DNA from: JBOFLG01 sp051657745
Lineage (GTDB): Bacteria; Actinomycetota; Actinomycetes; Actinomycetales; Dermatophilaceae
Assembly (NCBI GenBank): GCA_051657745.1
Contig: JBOFLG010000046.1
Coordinates: 1 to 25,575, forward strand
Direction of reading: 5' to 3'
Length of the DNA stretch: 25,575 nt
Positions within the stretch are counted from its first letter, which is position 1; each line of letters begins with the position of its first letter. The position numbers and the translations under genes were made by a program. The notes beneath the pieces are model-generated. The model ran no database searches. It was not told the DNA's origin and saw nothing but the letters and a program-made list of their open reading frames with translations. This document shows positions 15,359 through 22,435 of the stretch, one piece after another.

Positions 15359-15835
15359 ATGAAATCAATGCGTTCTAAAGTGGGATCGAATCGCAGTTCC
15401 GTGAATCGGGTCGCGTTGCTCGCCGTTGTGGCCTTCGGTGCGGTGTCCGCAGTGGGCGCGACCGCTCAAGCGCAGGAGGGATCGCGGCTATGCGGGCACT
15501 ACTATACGAAAAATGGAATTCAGCATGCCAGCCTTATCGAGGTTCGCAAGGGAGCCAAGGGGATCTGCAAGGTCGCCCAAGACAATTCCGACAACGTGAG
15601 CGTTAGTGAGGGGTGGAAAAACGTCCAGGCTATCTTCCTTGCAGAATGTGGGACAGTCGCCGCTAAAATGAAATACAAGGGTGATCCATGTAGCGTGATG
15701 AATAGAGCCGACGACAGGCAGGAGGCCGGCAATTACAGTCGCGTGAGAATGTGGACCGTCAAGGGGGTCGGCAAGATTCAACCCGTTGACCAGTACAAGC
15801 CCGTGTCAAATGGAGGGCCCGGGGGCGTTGGGTAG
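15359..15835 (+). CDS. Small secreted four-cysteine protein, paralogue 2 (function unknown)
   Basis: 158 residues from ATG 15359. This start is chosen over the in-frame ATG 15344 because it aligns with the start of paralogue 1 (TTTCC-CAAG-ATG-AA-TC in both). The signal peptide has core VALLAVVAFGAVSAVGA and a predicted cut at AQA-Q, almost identical to copy 1. The mature part keeps the four cysteines (SRLCGHYY, GICKVAQ, AECGTVA, DPCSVM) and RADDRQEAG. It ends with a glycine-rich tail (NGGPGGVG) whose stop lies within DNA homologous to the noncoding region after copy 1. The gene is richer in A and T and in lysine and asparagine codons than its neighbours, which suggests acquisition. Function unknown. 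Confidence 0.8.
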   Translation: MKSMRSKVGSNRSSVNRVALLAVVAFGAVSAVGATAQAQEGSRLCGHYYTKNGIQHASLIEVRKGAKGICKVAQDNSDNVSVSEGWKNVQAIFLAECGTVAAKMKYKGDPCSVMNRADDRQEAGNYSRVRMWTVKGVGKIQPVDQYKPVSNGGPGGVG

Positions 15836-15898
15836 TCAATGCTGAGGTGCTCTGAACTCAGCTGACGTCGGTTCGCGACACGCTGGAGAAGTGAGGCC

Positions 15899-15970
15899 GC
15901 GGGCGCGCCGTGAGCGGTGATCATCGGGTTCGCACACCTGGAACGATCACCTGCGGACGGTCGCGCCCGC
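15899..15970 (+). terminator. Long stem-loop downstream of secreted protein 2
   Basis: GCGGGCGCG (15899-15907) pairs with CGCGCCCGC (15962-15970). After a T bulge at 15961, CCGT (15908-15911) pairs with ACGG (15957-15960), and GGTGATC (15916-15922) pairs with GATCACC (15945-15951). The order of helices, bulge and loop size match the copy 1 structure despite sequence change. Confidence 0.55.
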
Positions 15971-16070
15971 CGCTTCGATCTCCGCCGATCAGGGCGGTCC
16001 GCCTCGTAGGCCACATCACCATCGCCTGCGCCCGACACCGGCACGGCAGACGGCGGTGTCCAGGCAGGCC

Positions 16071-16271
16071 TCACCAGCTGGCGGGGGCGGGAGCGCTCAA
16101 CCCGCGAGAAGATCGCGGTCGAAGGTAGCCCGAGATCGTCTCGAGGACCTGATCGATACGGTGGGCGCCGTCGGCGTGGTCCGTGACGACGATGTCGAGT
16201 TCGTCGAGAACCTCTCGCCAAACGCTCCCCGCCCTGACCGCGCGCCGGCCCAGGTCTTCGGATGGGTCGCG
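16071..16271 (-). pseudogene. Possible remnant of an unidentified gene
   Basis: A frame open from after TGA (16272-16274) to TGA (16071-16073) reads like real protein: RDPSEDLGRRAVRAGSVW, then REVLDELDIVV and HRIDQVLETISGYLR. It has no convincing start codon and is cut off at its 5' side by a stop. The composition suggests a decayed protein of unknown family, perhaps a nucleotidyltransferase or regulator fragment. Otherwise the 340-base gap between the stem-loop and the next gene holds nothing I recognise. Confidence 0.3.
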
Positions 16272-16311
16272 TCATCCACGTGGGCAAAGATTGATTGCTG
16301 GACAACGACTT

Positions 16312-17901
16312 TCACCCACACTCGCGGCCGGTCAGCCGGCGGCCGACCGGGTACGGCGTGAGCAACTGATCGACCGGAGCGTGGTCGTCGGTGAGCACCC
16401 GCGCCTCGCCGGCCCAGGCGTCGAGTGCAACCCCTTCGATCGCGCCCCAACCGAGCCCACGCTCGGTCATCCGCGCCTCCAGGGCGGCAGCGTCGATGGG
16501 GGCATCGGAGGCAATCACCACGAGGTTGCCTCCCGACCCGGGCTCCTTGTCCAGGGTCTCAGCGTCGGCGGCGAGCACCACATGGTCGAATACCGTTCGT
16601 AGCGTCGCGATCTCGGCCCGGGCGAAGCCCATCGACCCGTTGTCGATCAGGTTCGCCGCGTACTGGCCGCCAGGAGCGAGCAGCCGCCGCACCTCGGACA
16701 TCGCCTCCGTCGTCGTCAGATGCCACGGGATAGTCACCCCGCCGAACGCGTCCCCAACCACCAGGTCCTGGCTGCCGGAGGCGATCCGCGTCATCCCCAG
16801 CCGGCCGTCTTCGACGCGCACCTGAAGACCCGGCCCAGTGCGCAGGCCGAGCCGCTCGACATCCACCTCGACCACACCCTGGTCGATTTCGGAGACCACA
16901 CTCCTGGTTCCCGGGCGCACCTGCGCGAGGTACCGCGGCAGGGTCAGCCCGCCACCCCCGAGGTGATACGCGGCAAGCGGATCGCCCGCGGGAAATCCGT
17001 TGTCGCTCACCGATGCCAGCGCCTGCACGTACTCGAACTCCAGATGGGTCGGGTCGGTGAGATCGACGTACGAGTGGCGCACCCCATCGAGCACGAGCAG
17101 GCGGCCGCCGGGCCGTTCCTCGTCAGCGACCACCTCCACGCAGTGATACACGGTCTCGGCGTCACAACTACCCGGACCCCACCACGCCCCGGCCACCCCG
17201 GGCACGAGCAACACCATGGGAACCACCGCACGGCGGATGCCGCGGACGCGCACCTCCACCGCGACCGCGGCCAAGACCAGCAACACACCCAGCCCGACGA
17301 GCACAACGCTCACCGGAAACGCGGTGACAAACACGACACCGGTGAGCACCGTGCCCACCAGGGCTCCGACGGTGCCGATGCCGGACAGCCCGCCGACCAC
17401 CCCGCCGGTCTCGGCGAGGCTGGTGAGCCGCAACTTCGCCACGATCGGCGAGATCGCCGACAGCGTGGCGCCGGGGACGAAGATCGCGAGCGCGCCGACC
17501 AGCAGCACGCCCGGACCGGCCAGTTCGCCCGACCCACGGACGACGAACGGCATCAGCGAGACCGCGACCCCGGATGCCGCCAGCAGCGGGCCGATCAGGC
17601 GCCGAGGGTTCGAGGAGTCCGCCACGTGGCCGCCGCCCCAGGCCCCCACGGCGATCGCCGCCAGCGCGATGCCGATCACCATAGTGCTGGTCTGCAGCGT
17701 GAGCCCAAGAAACGGGGCGAGCAGGCGCAGCGACACCAGCTCGACAACAAGCACCGCCGCGCTCGACCCGAACACCAGCGCCCCGGCCAGCACCGGGCCG
17801 AGCGTCGTGGTCGTGGTTTCGGCAGCACGCTCGGCCTCGCTGGCTCGCTCGGGGCGAGCGACGTCGAGAGGTGGGCGATCGTCATCCGGGGTGCTGGTCA
17901 C
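16312..17901 (-). CDS. Membrane-anchored spermidine-synthase-like (fused MFS/SpeE-type) protein
   Basis: 529 residues from GTG 17901; no strong ribosome site is seen. After a polar stretch of about 35 residues, residues 35-255 hold about seven or eight hydrophobic segments (VLVVELVSLRLLAPFLGL, MVIGIALAAIAVGAWGGG, VGALVGTVLTGVVFVTAF and others). Residues about 265-520 are a spermidine-synthase-like Rossmann domain: YHLGGGGLTLPRYL, VVSEIDQGVVEV, VRVEDGRLG, VVGDAFGG and LLAPGGQYAANL. Such fusions are annotated as fused MFS/spermidine synthases. Whether this one makes polyamines is uncertain, because the classical GGGDG motif reads GGGGL. It is probably a single gene, with no close partner on the same strand. 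Confidence 0.85.
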   Translation of the reverse strand: MTSTPDDDRPPLDVARPERASEAERAAETTTTTLGPVLAGALVFGSSAAVLVVELVSLRLLAPFLGLTLQTSTMVIGIALAAIAVGAWGGGHVADSSNPRRLIGPLLAASGVAVSLMPFVVRGSGELAGPGVLLVGALAIFVPGATLSAISPIVAKLRLTSLAETGGVVGGLSGIGTVGALVGTVLTGVVFVTAFPVSVVLVGLGVLLVLAAVAVEVRVRGIRRAVVPMVLLVPGVAGAWWGPGSCDAETVYHCVEVVADEERPGGRLLVLDGVRHSYVDLTDPTHLEFEYVQALASVSDNGFPAGDPLAAYHLGGGGLTLPRYLAQVRPGTRSVVSEIDQGVVEVDVERLGLRTGPGLQVRVEDGRLGMTRIASGSQDLVVGDAFGGVTIPWHLTTTEAMSEVRRLLAPGGQYAANLIDNGSMGFARAEIATLRTVFDHVVLAADAETLDKEPGSGGNLVVIASDAPIDAAALEARMTERGLGWGAIEGVALDAWAGEARVLTDDHAPVDQLLTPYPVGRRLTGRECG

Positions 17902-18206
17902 CGGTCAATCGTCGGGTATCGCACCGTGATCGGCGCAGCCGACGGGGTGGGCATGTCCTCGGTACTGCCCGCTCCAGCGCCACGGTCCGTTTCGAGCCCG
18001 ACCCGGCCCCTCGCTGACCGGCGTCGAGGAGGCGTTCCCCTGGAACAGGATTCACGCGCTTGTCGCGCAGGCGAAGCCATGACTCGTGGCTTCAGCGCAC
18101 GAGGGTCACCAGACGACCCTGGGGCAACGCGGGGCGAAGACGTGCCCAGCGCCTGTGCGGGGTTGGCAGGAGTATCGGGCAGAACACGGCGCATGCGGTC
18201 GGGCGG
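17902..18206. other. Gap with no recognisable gene
   Basis: About 305 bases between the SpeE-like start and the HigA-type stop, both genes on the minus strand. No motif-bearing frame, tRNA or strong repeat was found. It should contain the promoter of the SpeE-like gene at its left end. Confidence 0.5.
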
Positions 18207-19277
18207 CTACCCGCCAGTTCCACTCCGCACCCACTCGACCCGGCGCTTCAACTGATGACCCCACGCGTAGTCCCTGGTCATTCGCTGCACCTGACCGAGA
18301 ACGATGCTGGGCGCGATGCCGAGTTCGTCGGCGAGGGCATTGACCGCCCCGACGTCGCGGCTACTCGGAAGACGCCCGAGATAGCTGGGTGGGATGAGCA
18401 CCTCTGAGGCGTATCGGTTCGCCTCGTCCTCGGCCTCGTTCCGATCCCCGCTGAGGTAGAGCCCCTTGTCCCCGTGGAGGATGACGTGACCCAGCTCGTG
18501 GAACAGGGTGAACCACCACTGGTCGTCGCTCTTCATCAGCAACGACAGCTGGATCACCGGGTGATCGTTCACCCACCGTGTGGCCCCGTGGATACCTAAG
18601 CCAGGAACGGGCGGGGTGACGCACAGAACCACGCCCACCGCCCGCAGATTCTGGACCGCCTGCTTGAGCCCGGCCAGCGGCTCCAACCGAGTGAGCGCGC
18701 GCAGGTCACCGATCAGTGACTCCAACGCGGGCCGGTCGAACCTCGGGACATCGAGCACACCGTCGTGATGCTGCTCGGCGAGGCGCAGCCACGCGGCGAG
18801 CGCCGGGGCGTTGTCCCGACCGACGGCGGACCGCCGATAGGCCACGCTGCCGTGTTCCCAGGTCGTACGAAACGCATCCAGACTGGCGACCCCGAGGAAA
18901 CTGACCAGTTCGCGCACGGTTCCAGCTCGGTCTCGGGCGGGAGACCGGATGACGCCGTACTTCCTCAGGTACGCCAGCGGGAACTGCTGTGCGGCATCGT
19001 ATTGGTCTGCCAGTGCTTCGTCGGCCGTCGTGCTCGCGACTGCGCTTCGATACCCCGATTCGTACAGATTCCAGATCCGTGCCGGCACTCCGGTGACCCT
19101 GGCCAGGGCAAGAGACGTCGCGTGAGACAAGGGCGCCTTGCCGCTGAGGAGTTCGCTGACGTGCTTCGGGGTCGCCCCCAAGCGCCGCGCCAGCTCAGCC
19201 GCGTTGATGCCCTCGCCCTCCATCCACTCGGCGATGTAGTCACCCGTGGTGACGATGTAGTCGAGTGTCGCGGTCAT
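18207..19277 (-). CDS. HigA-type antitoxin with ImmA/IrrE-family metallopeptidase domain
   Basis: 356 residues from ATG 19277, with AGGAG upstream (AGAAAGGAGCAGACCG). The N-terminal XRE-type helix-turn-helix is at about 22-65 (INAAELARRLGATPKHVSEL, then LARVTGVPARIW), the HigA form. The C-terminal half holds the zinc site HELGH (260-264) and a downstream Glu-rich helix EAEDEANRYASEVL (near 281-294) that normally supplies the third ligand. It follows the HigB-like toxin gene by 28 bases. The DNA-binding part should neutralise the toxin and repress the operon. The protease-like part might control antitoxin or regulator turnover under stress, by analogy with ImmA. The site looks complete. Confidence 0.88.
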   Translation of the reverse strand: MTATLDYIVTTGDYIAEWMEGEGINAAELARRLGATPKHVSELLSGKAPLSHATSLALARVTGVPARIWNLYESGYRSAVASTTADEALADQYDAAQQFPLAYLRKYGVIRSPARDRAGTVRELVSFLGVASLDAFRTTWEHGSVAYRRSAVGRDNAPALAAWLRLAEQHHDGVLDVPRFDRPALESLIGDLRALTRLEPLAGLKQAVQNLRAVGVVLCVTPPVPGLGIHGATRWVNDHPVIQLSLLMKSDDQWWFTLFHELGHVILHGDKGLYLSGDRNEAEDEANRYASEVLIPPSYLGRLPSSRDVGAVNALADELGIAPSIVLGQVQRMTRDYAWGHQLKRRVEWVRSGTGG

Positions 19278-19305
19278 CGGTCTGCTCCTTTCTCTGGTCG
19301 CCGAG

Positions 19306-19605
19306 TCACTGGTGGTAGTCGACGATCTCGACGACGAGAACGACCACGGTGGCGTCGTCGGTCTCTGGCTCGACGATGAGTCGCCAGTTGCCTGTGAGGC
19401 GCGCCGACCATTGGCCAGCACGGTCTGCCGTCAGTTGCTCCCACCGGCCGGTACCGAGCAAGAGGTCTGCCATCTCTTCGACTCGGGTCAGTTCCGTGAT
19501 CCGCAGCCTGAGCGCCTTCGCCACCTGCGCTCCGTAGTCTCGCTGCATCCGCCGACCGTCGGTGCAGACCCGCTCCAGGTGGCGTGTGGCGTAGCGCAAC
19601 TCCAT
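19306..19605 (-). CDS. HigB-like (RelE/ParE superfamily) toxin
   Basis: 99 residues, intact and of normal length. Features of HigB/killer-type toxins are the N-terminal strand MELRYATRHLERVC, a long helical stretch (GAQVAKALRLRITEL), WEQLTADRAGQWSARL near 55-70, NWRLIVEP, and the ending VVLVVEIVDYHQ. It is expected to cut mRNA at the ribosome until bound by its antitoxin. It is the first gene of the module and is followed after 28 bases by the HigA-type gene, the usual toxin-first order of higBA. Upstream is a palindromic operator. The start at 19605 has almost no leader room, so the mRNA may be leaderless or nearly so. Confidence 0.88.
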   Translation of the reverse strand: MELRYATRHLERVCTDGRRMQRDYGAQVAKALRLRITELTRVEEMADLLLGTGRWEQLTADRAGQWSARLTGNWRLIVEPETDDATVVVLVVEIVDYHQ

Positions 19606-19612
19606 GTATTTA

Positions 19613-19631
19613 TGTTACCTGGATCGTAACA
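19613..19631 (-). promoter_or_regulatory. Palindromic operator of the higBA module
   Basis: TGTTACCTGGATCGTAACA is an inverted repeat with TGTTAC/GTAACA arms around a seven-base centre. It ends 7 bases before the toxin ATG in an AT-rich patch, the place expected for the promoter. It is the likely binding site for the HigA-type repressor. Confidence 0.65.
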
Positions 19632-19845
19632 GTATATGGGTTACGGGTGCCACCCCTTGCGCGGACCTCTGGAGGTCACGCGGACCGCCCCGGTGCGATC
19701 GGCCTCCACGCAGCCCGACGAACCCGACCTGCTCCCGCCCGCGGACGCCGTCGTGGTCGCGTCCGCCACCCTTCAATGCACGCCGGTCGCCAGAAGTCGC
19801 TTCCGGCAGTGTGGTGTACGTAGGGCGCGGTGCCGGCCGATGCGG

Positions 19846-19929
19846 CTAGCGGCGGTACACCTCGCGTCGGTGGCCGAGTTCGACGATCAGTACGACGAGC
19901 CGATCATCGAACACACCCTCCGTATCGCT
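19846..19929 (-). pseudogene. RelE-type toxin tail (C-terminal remnant)
   Basis: A frame of 27 residues open between TGA (19930-19932) and TAG (19846-19848) reads VFDDRLVVLIVELGHRREVY near its end. That is the highly conserved last strand and tail of RelE toxins (DDRLVVLVxxVGHRREVY). No N-terminal part or relB-type antitoxin is nearby. It is too short to be functional and is best seen as a deletion scar. The stretch 19632-19845 between it and the higBA operator shows no gene. Confidence 0.6.
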
Positions 19930-20000
19930 TCATGACCTCACATGTATAGCGACTGGCGCTCATCAGCCAATCTTCAGGTACACCAGGCACGCTGCAGGGC

Positions 20001-20711
20001 GTGAGGGTGAGTGTGCGGGCCGAGGCGGACGCCGGCACAGTGCTGGTCGTCGATGATGACGCCGACGTGCGGGACAGCCTGGCCCGATCTCTCGACTACG
20101 AGGGCTACCAGGTATTCACTGCACCCGACGGCCGGGTCGCCCTCGATCTGGTGGGGCGCGAGCGTCCCGATGTCGTGGTGCTCGACGTGCAGATGCCGGT
20201 GCTTGACGGCCTGGAGACCACCCGTCAGCTGCGGGCCACCGGAGACGACACCCCCGTCATCCTGCTGACCGCACGCACCATGCTGGGCGACCGGGTGACC
20301 GGGCTCGATGCCGGGGCTGACGACTACCTGGTGAAGCCGTTCGCGCTGGAGGAGCTGCTCGCCCGGGTCCGTGCCCAGCGGCGGCGCACGAGCGGCTGTC
20401 GCCGACCCGCCGACCTGTTCGAGGTCGACGACCTGCACCTCGACTCCGGAACCCGTGAAGTCCACCGTTCCGGCACACCGATCTCGTTGACGCGCACCGA
20501 ATTCGACCTCCTCGCGCTCCTCATGCGTCATCCGCGTCAGGTTCTCACCCGAGCTCAGCTGGTGCGCGAGGTCTGGGGCTTCGACCACGACCCGGCGTCG
20601 AACAGTCTCGAGGTGTACATCGGGTACCTGCGCCGCAAGACCGAGGCCGACGGCCGGCCCCGACTGGTGCACACGGTGCGCGGAGTTGGTTACGCCATCC
20701 GAGTGGGATGA
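20001..20711 (+). CDS. OmpR/PhoB-family response regulator (MprA-like)
   Basis: 236 residues. The receiver domain spans about 13-125, with acidic pocket VVDDD, phospho-acceptor D62 in VVLDVQMP, T90 in LLTAR and K112 in VKPF. The C-terminal winged helix is at about 140-234 (LTRTEFDLLALLMRHPRQVL, then REVWGFD and HTVRGVGYAIR). Three in-frame GTG codons (20001, 20007, 20013) could start the protein; none has a decisive ribosome site, so the first few residues are uncertain. It stops 1 base before the GTG of the histidine kinase, a standard two-component operon. Target genes are not visible here; the nearby exporter is a candidate. Confidence 0.92.
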   Translation: MRVSVRAEADAGTVLVVDDDADVRDSLARSLDYEGYQVFTAPDGRVALDLVGRERPDVVVLDVQMPVLDGLETTRQLRATGDDTPVILLTARTMLGDRVTGLDAGADDYLVKPFALEELLARVRAQRRRTSGCRRPADLFEVDDLHLDSGTREVHRSGTPISLTRTEFDLLALLMRHPRQVLTRAQLVREVWGFDHDPASNSLEVYIGYLRRKTEADGRPRLVHTVRGVGYAIRVG

Positions 20712-20712
20712 C

Positions 20713-22152
20713 GTGCCCCGGCCCAGCCTGACCCGCAGCATCGCGCTGCTGTGCGCCGTCGCAGTGACGGTGTCGATCGCCGCGGTCAGCGTGCTCGCCT
20801 GGGTGACCACGCGCAGCGTGCTCCGCGACCAGGTCGACGCGGCCTTGGAGCCGCCGCGGACCCGCCTCGACGGGGCCGGTGGGGCCACAACTCCGGGCTT
20901 CGGGCGCGGCCAGCTCAGGCCCGAGTTGTCCGCACCCGGGCCATTACTGGCCACCACCGATGTCGAACAACTGTGCGCTGCGGTGAGCGACGCCTTCGAG
21001 CGCTTTCGCGCCGGCCCGGTGTCGCTCCAACTGGTGCGCGCCGACGGCACCACCTGCACGCCCGGCGGTGCCGACCTTGTCCCAGTGCGCACTGCCGATC
21101 GACGCGCCACCGCCGGTGGCCCGACCACCCAGCGCGACGACGAGACCGAGGCCGGGGTACCGGTCCGGGTACGGAGCCAGCACCTCGCCGAGGGATTCGC
21201 GGTGCTGATTGTGCGCGACCTCAGCGAGATCGACACCACCCTGCGCTGGCTGGCAGTCGTTCTCGGCGTCTCGACGCTGCTCGGCGGAGGGCTCGCGCTC
21301 ACCGCCGGCGTCGTCGTGGCCCGCACCGCGCTGCGCCCGGTCGAACGGCTGACTCGCGCGGCCGAGCACGTCAGCCGCACCCACGAGTTGCGCACCCGCA
21401 TCCCGGTCACCGGCGAGGACGAGGTTGCCCGGCTCAGCCACGCGTTCAACGCGATGACCGCCTCGCTCGAGGAGTCGCGTGACCGGCAGTCGCGGCTGGT
21501 GGCGGATGCCGGTCACGAACTGCGGACCCCGCTGACCTCCCTGCGCACCAATATCGAACTGCTCGAGCGCAGCGAGGCCCGCGGCCGCCCCCTTGAGCCC
21601 GAGCACCGCGCCGCCGTGCTGGCCCGGGTGGTGGCGCAGCTCGGCGAGCTGGCCACCCTCACCGAGGAACTCACCGAACTGGCCCGCACCACCGAGGCGG
21701 CCCCGGCCGACGACGTGCGCCTCGACGAGGTGGTGCAGGCCGCGGCCGACCGGGTCGGGCTGCGCGCCGACCACGGGCTGGTGGTCGACGTCGAGCCGTG
21801 GCTGGTCACCGGCGACGCCGCCCAGCTCGAGCGAGCTGTGGTGAACCTGGCCGACAACGCCGTGAAGTTCAGCACGTCCGGGACGACGGTGCGAATCACG
21901 CTGCGCGCGAAGGGTTCCGGTTGGGCTACCGTCGTCGTTGACGACGAGGGACCCGGCGTTCCCCCGGCCGACCGGTCGCTGGTGTTCGAACGGTTCTGGC
22001 GGGCGGATGACGCCCGTGCCCGTCCCGGCAGCGGGCTCGGTCTCGCGATCGTCGCCGAGGCCGCGGCCCGCCACGGTGGCACGGTGGCGACCGAGCCGGC
22101 CCCTGGCGGCGGTGCGAGGTTCGTCATCCGACTCCCGGGCCGCCGTCCGTAG
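20713..22152 (+). CDS. Sensor histidine kinase (MprB-like)
   Basis: 479 residues from GTG 20713, which follows the regulator stop by 1 base. TM1 is about 8-31 and TM2 about 178-203, leaving an extracytoplasmic sensor region of about 145 residues with two cysteines (C88, C115). Then come HAMP (about 203-256), the phospho-accepting H268 in DAGHELRTPLTSL, the N box VVNLADNAVKFS, VDDEGPGVPP and GSGLGLAIVAEAA. It should sense an envelope signal and phosphorylate the adjacent regulator. Layout resembles MprB of mycobacteria, an envelope-stress sensor, but the sensor region is not conserved enough to name a signal. Confidence 0.92.
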   Translation: MPRPSLTRSIALLCAVAVTVSIAAVSVLAWVTTRSVLRDQVDAALEPPRTRLDGAGGATTPGFGRGQLRPELSAPGPLLATTDVEQLCAAVSDAFERFRAGPVSLQLVRADGTTCTPGGADLVPVRTADRRATAGGPTTQRDDETEAGVPVRVRSQHLAEGFAVLIVRDLSEIDTTLRWLAVVLGVSTLLGGGLALTAGVVVARTALRPVERLTRAAEHVSRTHELRTRIPVTGEDEVARLSHAFNAMTASLEESRDRQSRLVADAGHELRTPLTSLRTNIELLERSEARGRPLEPEHRAAVLARVVAQLGELATLTEELTELARTTEAAPADDVRLDEVVQAAADRVGLRADHGLVVDVEPWLVTGDAAQLERAVVNLADNAVKFSTSGTTVRITLRAKGSGWATVVVDDEGPGVPPADRSLVFERFWRADDARARPGSGLGLAIVAEAAARHGGTVATEPAPGGGARFVIRLPGRRP

Positions 22153-22154
22153 GT

Positions 22155-22201
22155 GTCGAGTGGTCAACGACCGGTAGGGCGGTCGAGTTGTCAACGACCG
22201 G
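22155..22201 (+). repeat. Pair of 20-base direct repeats next to the vapC remnant
   Basis: GTCGAGTGGTCAACGACCGG (22155-22174) and GTCGAGTTGTCAACGACCGG (22182-22201) differ at one base. They occupy almost the whole gap between the histidine kinase stop and the end of the vapC remnant. Confidence 0.85.
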
Positions 22202-22203
22202 CG

Positions 22204-22434
22204 TCAAACCACCTCGATGCGGCACTGCGGGCCGGTCGCCGCAGCGAGCCGCCGGTCGGAGGTGAGCAGCGTGGCGTCGAGCGCTTCGGCAAGAGCGACG
22301 TACATCGCGTCCCAGCCTCGTACCGTGTCGCGCAACTCCCAGGCTCTGGCGAGCAGCGGCCGGTGACCGAACCGTTCACCCGGCCACGCGTAGAGGTCAT
22401 CGATGGCCTGAGCCGCCTCGAGGAGCCGACGGCC
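22204..22434 (-). pseudogene. VapC PIN-domain toxin remnant (C-terminal half only)
   Basis: About 76 residues reading RRLLEAAQAIDDLYAWPGE, PLLARAWELRD, WDAMYVALAEALDATLLTSD and a final IEVV match the C-terminal half of VapC toxins. This includes the acidic residues of the DAxYVALAEAL and LLTSDxxLA motifs. The first half, with the catalytic D near the N-terminus, is missing. Homology begins immediately after the stop codon of the adaptor gene at 22436-22438, and no VapB is present. The frame can be extended upstream only through out-of-frame adaptor sequence. It is a non-functional remnant. Confidence 0.75.
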
Positions 22435-22435
22435 G

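Larger units (their letters stand above)
15223..15970 (+). repeat. Paralogous segment, copy 2 (upstream block, secreted-protein gene, downstream stem-loop)
   Basis: Counterpart of 12598-13336 in direct orientation, about 2.6 kb downstream. Shared parts in order are CTAGGTGTTTCTGT at 15223-15236, the coding region, GCGTTGGGTAGTC at 15825-15837, GGTTCGCGACACGCTGGAGA, TGATCATCGGGTTC, and the closing stem-loop. Confidence 0.7.

Noticed and set aside
16720..18255. 511-codon open frame antisense to the SpeE-like gene
   Set aside because: Composition (His, Arg, Gln runs) is typical of antisense reading of high-GC membrane genes; the opposite strand encodes a recognisable protein.
19636..19935. 99-codon plus-strand open frame upstream of the response regulator
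   Set aside because: It covers the relE remnant in antisense and has no recognisable protein character.
19974..22194. Long minus-strand open frames opposite the two-component genes
   Set aside because: The plus strand carries complete receiver, winged-helix and kinase motifs; the minus frames are low-complexity Ser/Arg or Gly/His rich.
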